A stretch of DNA of 64,000 nt from Endothia cerciana (Eukaryota > Ascomycota > Sordariomycetes > Diaporthales > Cryphonectriaceae), in the NCBI GenBank assembly GCA_026119935.1, contig JALRMH010000014.1, forward strand, positions 682,001-746,000, read 5' to 3'. Below the pieces are notes generated by a model. The model did not search any database. It saw nothing but the letters and a program-made list of their open reading frames with translations, and had not been told where the DNA came from. A program made the position numbers and the translations under genes. Below are positions 56,560 through 64,000 of this stretch, one piece after another. Every line of letters begins with the position of its first letter. Within the stretch, counting starts at the first letter, position 1.

Positions 56560-57013
56560 GGCGAGAGGTTGACGGGTTTCGAGTCGCGATAGTGTTGCGG
56601 ATGAGTTGTTGTCAAGGTGGCGATGTTGTTGTCGTCGTCATCGTCGTCGTCGTCGTTGTCGTTGTCGCCGAAGCAGGACCTTGGCTGAGAGAGTGCCTGG
56701 ACGGGGGGCAGACGCGACGAGAGGCGAGACGCGACTTTTCTGGCATCACCACTCTCACCCTATCAGCTGACCGCGTTTTGTCATAGCACCTGGACAGCCA
56801 CGCAGCTATAGTGGGTCCAAAGCCTGTTAGGCCCCGCTAATATCCGCTGGCCCACGCTGGAACCCAAGGCCTGAGCCAAGGGGTCCCCCCAATATTCAGC
56901 GTTATAATGGCCTCTCCACGCCCAGGAACCGGCCCTAGCCGACAAGGTATGGGAGGCTGGGTTCTGATGGCCAGAGATCAGCACCCACCTCACCTTGACC
57001 AAAACTCCTCAAC
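56560..57013. promoter_or_regulatory. divergent promoter RAD5 / NDUFAF6-like
   Basis: 454 bp between divergent start codons. It contains a GTC/GTT trinucleotide array at about 56619-56668. No gene. Confidence 0.6.
56619..56668. repeat. GTC/GTT trinucleotide array
   Basis: Imperfect (GTY)n array of about 50 bp, in the RAD5 5' leader or promoter. Confidence 0.85.
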
Positions 57014-58404
57014 ATGCTAGTTGCTATCCCGGCGGCTCGACATAACAGTCCCATCACCTTACATGCCCTCGTCATCCAAAGGCTGGGAAGGCACATCACT
57101 TCTTCCCCGGTCCTCCCTGTCACAGCTCGACAACTCACCACCACCTGCATCCTTCTGAAGAGGCAACGCGATGGCGCCGCACCCCTTATAAGACCCGACA
57201 CCCAACCAATGTCCTTCTCTCGGGGCCTGAGGCAGGGCCCGGCCAGGCCAGCTGCTTGGCGCATTGGCAAGGCCAACATCAGCCCCAGTCTCACATCGAG
57301 AAGACGGATTGTCACAGATGCAGATGTGGAGGGCGCTCGGAAGTATTGTGTCAACCAGCTAAGGTTTGTCATTCTCTTCTCGTCGTGATAGGCCTGATCC
57401 CACCTGAGGCCCATTCCTGATTCGTCCACAGACAAGGCGACTACGACTCATATCTCATCCGCCAGTTTGTGCCTCGTTCTGCCCAGAATGCTTACGATGC
57501 CCTGCGGACCCTCAACCTCGAGCTCGCCAGGCTCCCAGAGACTGTGTCAAACCCCACAATAGGCCAGCTCCGTATTCAGTTCTGGAGGGACACCGTCAAC
57601 AAGACCTTTGCTGGCAGTCCTCCCCGGGAGCCCATCTCCATCCTCCTCCACAAGGCCATGACGGATTTGGCCCAGAGGACCGGCTCAAACACCGCCGCCA
57701 GCCCCATCAGGTTCTGGCTGTTGCGCTTCATCAACACCCGGGAGAAGTTCATGGACAACAGGCCCTTTCCCAGCCTGGCTGCTCTTGAGGACTACGCCGA
57801 GAACACCTACTCCACCTTGATGTACATGACACTGGCTGCCATGGGCATGCGTTCCGTCCACATGGACCATCTCGCCAGCCACATTGGCAAGGCCTGTGGT
57901 ATAGTGGCTGTCCTCCGAGGAGTCCCTATCCTAGCCGCCCCACCGAGGCCCGTCCAAACTCCAGGCGGCACCGTGGCCGGGAACAACAGGAGCCAGGCCC
58001 TCCTCTTACCCCTCGACGTGATGGCCGAAATTGGTCTACGGGAAGAGGATGTCTTCCGCCACGGGCCCGATGCTCCAGGCCTCCAGGACGCAATCTTCAA
58101 GGTGGCGACACGTGCCCATGATCATCTCATCACAGCTCGGGAGATGCTGAACAACATCCACCAGGGCATGGATCCTGGTCACGAGTATGAGCATCAGGGT
58201 GAATCTGATCATCTGTATGAGGTTGCCCTCGAGGACACCTCGCAGGCTGAAGTGAAGCGAGGTTTCGGTATTCTTCTCGAAGCCGTACCTTCCAGCGACT
58301 ATCTGGGACGCATCGAGGAGGCCAACTTCGATCCATTTCAGGTCCGGAACAACTGGAAGCTGCCTTGGCGCATCTGGCGAGCGCTCAGACAACATCAGGT
58401 ATAG
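57014..58404 (+). CDS. mitochondrial complex I assembly factor, NDUFAF6-like
   Basis: 440 aa from join(57014..57363, 57432..58404). The N-terminal about 95 residues are Arg/Ser-rich with almost no acidic residues, a likely mitochondrial presequence. The rest is the squalene/phytoene-synthase fold found in NDUFAF6: ARKYCVNQLRQGDYDSYLIRQFVP, NAYDALRTLNLELARLPE, QLRIQFWRDTVNKTF, a segment LEDYAENTYSTLMYMTLAAMG, HIGKACGIVAVLRGVP, and the C-terminal LPWRIWRALRQ. The DxxxD prenyl-diphosphate motifs of true phytoene synthases are not obvious, in line with a non-catalytic assembly role. NDUFAF6 acts early in building the ND1-containing part of complex I in animals. The fungal role is presumed by homology. 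Confidence 0.9.
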
Positions 58405-58982
58405 CGGCGTAAGTGACCATGCATCAGCTAGGCTCTGATGGAACTCGTTATTCGCGAGCCTTACACCGACCACTGCTGAGGTTTTCGACCGGCATATCGC
58501 CTCGGGTGCATCCCAATGTGGTGGCCGCACCATCCTGGTGCATGCACGGTTATGGGCAAGTCATGGTTACAATAGATGACGATGTAGCAGTGCCTGCCTA
58601 TTGATCAATCGCACAAGTGTCCTGTGGGTATTCCGCTGCATTCTACACTGCGATCCTCTCTATCAGATTACTAGTTCCTTCTTCCGGTGTCTGTTGCATG
58701 TCACCATGGATTCATTGCTGCTTCCCCTAGATTCACCAGGACCTCCCTCCATATCTAAGCTCTTCACTCGGGCAGCAATTTTTCGTCAAGTATTAGAAGC
58801 TGATCTAGCCACTGCAGCATTCACTTGGGCCAGCGATCATCTAGTTGGAGACTCACAGCTACTCTCCAGGCACGCCAAGTCAACAGATACAACAGGCCTG
58901 TTGCAAGGCCCTCCCCCCATTTCCTCTCTCTTCCAAGCGCCCTCGCCAGGTACAACTCAGCAAGATCAAGCGCATTTCTTTC
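58405..58982. other. intergenic
   Basis: About 0.6 kb between two tandem genes. The frame of the next gene is open upstream to about 58845 but has no ATG there. Confidence 0.5.
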
Positions 58983-60215
58983 ATGACAACGCCAACCTTG
59001 ACCTGCTTTCAACTATTGCCTAATGAGTTGAAGGACAGAATCTGGGGGCATGCGCTGCCACCCTTGGGGCGCGACCATCCTCACCTCGTCAGTGTCCGAG
59101 CTGTCGCTGACTCCTCCAACCTCTCCGTCATGATCTCTCAGTCTGGAGGCTTCGACATCGTCACTGGTGGTCAGCACCTGGTCACCCTTGGAAATCGCTG
59201 GAGCTTCGAGAGTGAATACTTTCCTGAGCCGTGCTTCCTCCCTGACAACTGGACGATCTTGAACAAGAAGTCCCTGGAAGCTGACGACACATACGCGGTT
59301 GCTCGCAAGTTGTGCGCGATTTCTCACAACACCAGATTCACCATCGCGAGGGAGCTGCAGCAGCGAGTCAGGCAGAGAGTCCAAGCTCTCACCGTTTCTG
59401 GTGATTGTGGCATCAATGTGGACGGCTTCCGGGAGGTTCTCATCCAGCACCTCATCATTCCTGGCTATCATTTCCAAGGTATGGATGTCGACCCTGGCCG
59501 AGAGGTCTTCTTTATCAAGGACTGCGACCTCGTCCTTGGCCGAGAGCTCATCTTCTTCCCTCGAATCATAGTCACCCTCAGGGGCGTCTTGGCATCGTAT
59601 CTTCGATTCAAGCATGGCGATCAGGTCCTTGAAGACTGCCGTCACTTCATCGAGGAACTTCTCGTTGAGTCACCCGCTAGGGCTTCGGATGTCTACGAGC
59701 AGCTCCTCGAGGATTGTCTCGAGAATCTACGCCTGGCACCTTCCTCTGGGCTGCCGCCCAGTTCCTCACTGCCACCTAGCTTCGTGCTACCACCAGTCTC
59801 CACGCTGCCCTCTGGTTCCCGTCTGCGGCCTCTCCACCGATTCCAGACGAAGAGAATCACCGTCATCATTGGTCCCGACAATGTGTACGTTGATAGTCTC
59901 ATCAAGGCCGAGAGGCTGGATCCCGTTCGCGACTTTGTTCCCGCCGCTCACCCCCTGCGCAGTCTCAGCCTGGAAGCCGCAGCGTTCGCCAAGGTGTATG
60001 CCGAGCGCCAGGATGAGTTTGCTGAAGATGATAATGGGCACTTGCCGGCTCTCAAGTTGGTGACAATCAGGGGAAGCCCGTTGCCTTCACGCGGGATCCC
60101 CGGTTCTAAGAGCAGAGACGTCCGAGGGTGTTGCCGCCTCCCAACTTTGACGAGAAACTTCCACGTGGTCAGGGATGGGATTCTGGCTTCCCAAGGGTAC
60201 GGTTTGGGTTCTTGA
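58983..60215 (+). CDS. 2EXR (F-box-like) domain protein
   Basis: 410 aa, one exon. ATG 58983 is chosen because it lies ten residues before the domain. The N-terminal domain reads CFQLLPNELKDRIWGHALPP and fits 2EXR, a fungal relative of F-box motifs with two ExR-like sites. The middle contains IARELQQRVRQRVQ and YLRFKHGDQVLEDCRHF, typical of the helical remainder. Residues about 270-300 hold degenerate repeats of LPPSS/LPPV/LPSG type with a bias to Ser and Pro. The tail is basic and unstructured. 2EXR proteins are expanded in Pezizomycotina and largely without known function. It is convergent with the next permease, with only 112 bp between stop codons, so 3' transcripts may overlap. Confidence 0.8.
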   Translation: MTTPTLTCFQLLPNELKDRIWGHALPPLGRDHPHLVSVRAVADSSNLSVMISQSGGFDIVTGGQHLVTLGNRWSFESEYFPEPCFLPDNWTILNKKSLEADDTYAVARKLCAISHNTRFTIARELQQRVRQRVQALTVSGDCGINVDGFREVLIQHLIIPGYHFQGMDVDPGREVFFIKDCDLVLGRELIFFPRIIVTLRGVLASYLRFKHGDQVLEDCRHFIEELLVESPARASDVYEQLLEDCLENLRLAPSSGLPPSSSLPPSFVLPPVSTLPSGSRLRPLHRFQTKRITVIIGPDNVYVDSLIKAERLDPVRDFVPAAHPLRSLSLEAAAFAKVYAERQDEFAEDDNGHLPALKLVTIRGSPLPSRGIPGSKSRDVRGCCRLPTLTRNFHVVRDGILASQGYGLGS

Positions 60216-60327
60216 AAACGATCTTCTATGTTTTGAGAACTGCGTCTTGTATTCTAAGTATGGACTCCTAGATCCTGACGACGAGGTTCTCGCTATCGGC
60301 CAGGAACAATGAGATGCTTTACATCGC

Positions 60328-62289
60328 TCACGTTGGTGGCCCAGCATAGTTTCGATGTCCCCACGCTACGTACCATGCAATGGACATCATGGTAAACACC
60401 ACAAAAACTACAGAGGCATCTGGGGTCTGGTTGTCAGTCTCTATCCCTCTAGACCGCGTGAATATATGGATTCAACGTACAGTTCATGCTTGCTCCTGTA
60501 ACGGGTATAACAGTCGGCATGCAGAAGAGCGGGATGGCAAGCAGAGACCATGCTGTCGAGCAGGATCGCAGTCAGTAAGAGAAAGGGTTCAGCAGATAAA
60601 GCTTCTACCAGAGTGGTGAAACCTGCGCTGAAGCACGATACAACGACAACAAAAACAGGACATAACAAGGCACAGGCCCACATACCGATAGATACGTAGT
60701 TACACACAACGCCCAATGCACCAAGGTAAAAGCTCGCGTGCTTGATCGACTGTCTCCGGTCCAACAAGCTGACCGCGATGGGTATGGCATATGAGGTCGT
60801 CAAGCAGATGACTCCAACGCCGGAGAAGGCGTTAAAGGCCGCGCTGGAGCCGAAATAGATCAGGCCTAGGGCGATCTGGACGGCCATCGACAGCATCATG
60901 GCGTTGAAGGGTACGCCCAGCCGCCCGTCGATCCTCTTCCACAGGTGGCTCGCAGGGATGGCGCCGTCGCGCGCGAACGCCCAGACACATCGGGATGAGG
61001 CTGTCGTGCACCCGATCCCGCAGATGACGGCCAGCACCAGCAGCGGTATGAGGAGGCCGAAGGCACCGCCCGCGGAGCCGACGGCGGATTTGATGATGGA
61101 CGGCACGGGCTGGCCCGAGGCCAGGGCGAGGAGGCCGTCGATGTCGGGCATTACGAAGACCAAGGGTATAAGGATCAGCAGCCCGGCGCAGGTGTTGAGG
61201 ATGATCGTACCCACCATGGCCTTGGGGACTTGGGTAGCGGGCTCCCGCACCTCTTCGCACATGCTACAGTACACATATATGGTTAGCCATGTCGAGTCTC
61301 ACCCGGGAGTCTGGCAATCCACAACAAAGATCAGCCCTACGAGATAACCATGCCTGTCGAGGAGGTGGCATACGCAGCCTGTAGGAGGCCGACGCAAAAG
61401 GACCAGCCGGGTGTCCATCCGGAACGGGGTTCGAAGGAAGTGAAGACGTATTCGACGCTGTGACGGCCATCCTTGGCCAGAACGAGCACACATATCACGA
61501 TCGCTACCACGCCAGCGAAGGTCCAAAATATTGCTGCAGTCTACAACATGTTTGAGTCATATCAGCAAGTGAAATCCTCCCAGCAGAGTGTCCTCGGATG
61601 TAACATGGTCACGGAGTAAGGGCCACGATGGAACAACCGGCAATTCGTCTTACATCCAAGATAGGCAACCAGCGGTCGCCCAAGGCCGAGACAGCATTGC
61701 ACAGCAGAGTGAGTCCCAGGAATACCAGGAAGATTTGCCAGGTCTCACCAGGAAATATGCCGACGCCGTCCTCGTTCTCGAACACGTCGATGCAGGCAAC
61801 CAGGAAGAGCGCAGTACCAAAGTTCACAGCAAGAGTGATAGTCACGTTGCCGATCATGTAGAGCCATCCGCAGGTCCAGCTGGCGATCTTTCGCCATTTC
61901 GGCGGCGACAGCTGAAAGGTCTGGTAGTAAACTCCTCCGGCTGTAGGGTACAGGCTCGTGATCTCGCCGAGAGATATTGCCACGCACAGGATGATGCATG
62001 ACACACCGACCCAGCCCCAGATAATATTCGCTGGGCCACCTCCGGCCAACGGATAGTACATCGTCGTCGAGAGACCGTATGGTATCGCAGCCAGCACAAA
62101 AGACATGAAGGCCACCTGTAGGGTCGAGCGGTTGCGGGAGAGCTCCTGGACATAGCCGAGGGACTCCAGGAGCTGGTTTGCGGATTCTTCCCCGCCGCTG
62201 GGCGAGTCGACACTACCCTTTGGGGTGCCTCCCGTTTCGGCATCGTTGGGAGTGGCAGGATGGTCGTGATGCATAGCAAGCGTTGCCAT
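60328..62289 (-). CDS. APC-family amino-acid/GABA permease, second copy type
   Basis: 525 aa from join(62289..61654, 61540..61341, 61263..60686, 60552..60481, 60419..60328). Phases all close, and the last two short exons were found by matching the family ending. Diagnostic stretches are LLESLGYVQELSRNRS, MSFVLAAIPYGLSTTMYYPLAGGGPANIIWGW, SLGEITSLYPTAGGVYYQ (TM3), GWTPGWSFCVGLLQAAYATSSTG (substrate-site helix), CEEVREPATQVPKAM, TTASSRCVWAFARDGAIP and AWYVAWGHRNYAGPPT at the end. The class covers GABA, choline and amino-acid permeases (Uga4/Hnm1/Bat1). It is a different subfamily from the permease at 39.8-42.0 kb. Substrate not determinable. Confidence 0.88.
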
Positions 62290-64000
62290 GTTTTTAAAAT
62301 AGGCCCACTAAGAGGCAACTAAGGAATATTCGAGGATAATGATGTCGGACTTGGGAAAATCGCCAGGGGAATTTTAGACGCTGTTTTACGACAGATTCTT
62401 TGGAGAACCCAAAATTTGATGCGGTCGCAAGACAAGAAAACTAGAAAGCGTCATTTTTAGCAACTTCCTCGGTAGTGCCTGCGTAAATGAAGGACCCAAG
62501 ATATTGGTAATCTGGTACAAATTCTGCATCTACGAAGCCCGCAATTGGCGACGAGTCAGATTTGGCACAGGCAACTTGGCCTCAAACCTCCAAGCAACCG
62601 ATTTTGCCCCAGTAAAGTGACATCAGCGGTAGAGCGGCTACGGGGATAGATCCACAAGCCGTGGTGCTTGGCCTCAGGGATCCGTGTTCTTGGGCTATAG
62701 TAACGCCTTGGCTTCCGGTTCGGGTCGGAGTGCCCATGAATATTTCTCCTACACATTGTACTATGTAGGTTTTCGTTCAGAGGGTTGGAATTTCTGTCGG
62801 CGGCGATGGAGGTCGTTTATAGTACAAGATGGCGAGCGTGGAGCATTGAACAATAGAGATTGTCAAGGCCCGGCTGTAAATACAACGACGGGAAAGACAT
62901 TTAGTAATAGAAATACTAGACAGTGTTTCATGCTCCACACCTACAGACCCCGATCTGTTCTCGGCTTATTATGGTGAGAATGCCGTGCACTAATGAGCCT
63001 CGACGTCTTACGGTTGTGCTCAGGTTGTCTCAAGGAAATATGTCTACTACTCAAACCCCCAGGCTAGGCCTGATCTCCTATCAGACGCCACTCAAGGTAA
63101 GGCAAAGCAGCGCAGAGCACATACCTAGGTGTTCATATCATTTTGGCGATTTACTAGAAAGCATATCATCTCATGAAGAGATCCCACCATATAGTAAGGT
63201 ATGAATACTTACCTGGGGCAGTTGGCATCGTACACAGGGCCTCTGGATAGGCATAGCATCAAAGTGAGCGGCTGAGTCAGACCTTCTTGCACTGGAGCAC
63301 TTCGAACTACCTGGAACTATCGTACATGAGGGAAGGCACTGAGGTCTGTGAGAGTAAGCTGTGAGCCGTAGCGTGCTCGTGAAAGGCCAAATGGTGGAAT
63401 TCCCTGGCGAGTCACGATTCTGAAATCATCGGACCTCACAGAGGATTGCCGATGCGCAATAACATTCGCTCCTACTTTATATCCCCACTGTATGCTTCCA
63501 TATAACACCTTTCTTTGTAATGCCACAGACATCGCTGCCAGCTAGTCACCGAGAGCAGAACAGATGACTTCAAGCAACTAGCCATTCTCCTGGGGAACAC
63601 TCGAAATAGCGCATCCGAATATAGAATGAGTATCTTCCACTAGGGCTGGAATAAATACATTTTACCGGGATGCGCTGAGATGGTGCCATCACCCCTTGTC
63701 AATAAGCATTCCTTCAAGTCTATCCGGAGTTGATCCAGTCGGAGATTGAGCTTCACGACGCGGCCATACTAACCGTGCTTGGTTCGTTGTGCCCATGAAT
63801 CAGCAGTGCAACCTTCCACAGCTTGCTGGTTGTCTGGAATTCGAGGCACTGATTTTCTGAGTGCCGAATGCATGACGAGGCTCGCACATGAGACGGAGCT
63901 GCAGATACGTTGTGCGACCGGCTCTCGCGTTGTCCGAATCTCTTTCTTGTGACTCCGATCTGCCAGTGGTATGGTAGCTTATACAAGTGTATTGGATTTT
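62290..64000. other. intergenic, right edge
   Basis: About 1.7 kb without a supportable gene. Short frames lack motifs. A GCGGTAGAGCGGC stretch near 62626-62640 recalls a tRNA A-box but has no partner B-box. Confidence 0.55.

Noticed and set aside
59013..59645. 210-codon antisense frame inside the 2EXR gene
   Set aside because: Shadow of the sense coding sequence, with no ATG-linked signals or domain.
62620..62700. GCGGTAGAGCGGC resembling a tRNA A-box
   Set aside because: No matching B-box within 80 bp downstream and no acceptor stem pairing.

Overview
The window comes from a filamentous ascomycete. Most genes have short introns (50-190 nt, GT/GC...AG, with CTRAC-type branch points). Gene families are typical of Pezizomycotina: a 2EXR protein, DUF2293, an X325/BIM1-like copper protein, scytalone dehydratase and GPI-anchored Cys-rich proteins. 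A Fot1/pogo transposon shows C-to-T decay in CpA context, the mark of repeat-induced point mutation (RIP). A Sordariomycete, perhaps Hypocreales, is my best guess; this placement is inference.

Layout. 0.7-6.7 kb: a hypothetical basic protein and a C2H2 plus fungal_trans transcription factor of the AmdX/Adr1 type. 6.7-19.5 kb: almost 13 kb without a recognisable gene, GC-rich at first and AT-richer towards the end. 19.5-39.1 kb: an accessory-looking block with lower GC. It holds two Cys-rich small secreted proteins, a RIP-decayed Fot1-like element, a broken vacuolar-type Ca2+-ATPase (PMC1-like), a secreted His/Lys/Asp/Glu repeat protein with Kex2-like sites in which each exon is one repeat, a GPI-anchored Cys-rich protein, a BIM1-like copper protein and one more small secreted protein. 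39.8-64 kb: ordinary, gene-dense chromosome. It holds an APC amino-acid/GABA permease, an MFS transporter divergent from a kelch protein, a DUF2293 protein, scytalone dehydratase convergent with a second MFS transporter, a Rad5-type SNF2/RING helicase divergent from an NDUFAF6-like complex I assembly factor, a 2EXR protein, and a second APC permease.

Exon models were built by hand from splice signals, reading-frame phase and family conservation, and each model closes in frame (the ATPase only if one missing base is allowed for). No transcript evidence was available. The most unusual items are the exon-equals-repeat secreted gene at 31.8-33.1 kb, the double-broken Ca2+-ATPase beside the RIPed transposon, and a perfect 38-bp inverted repeat inside the Rad5 coding sequence.
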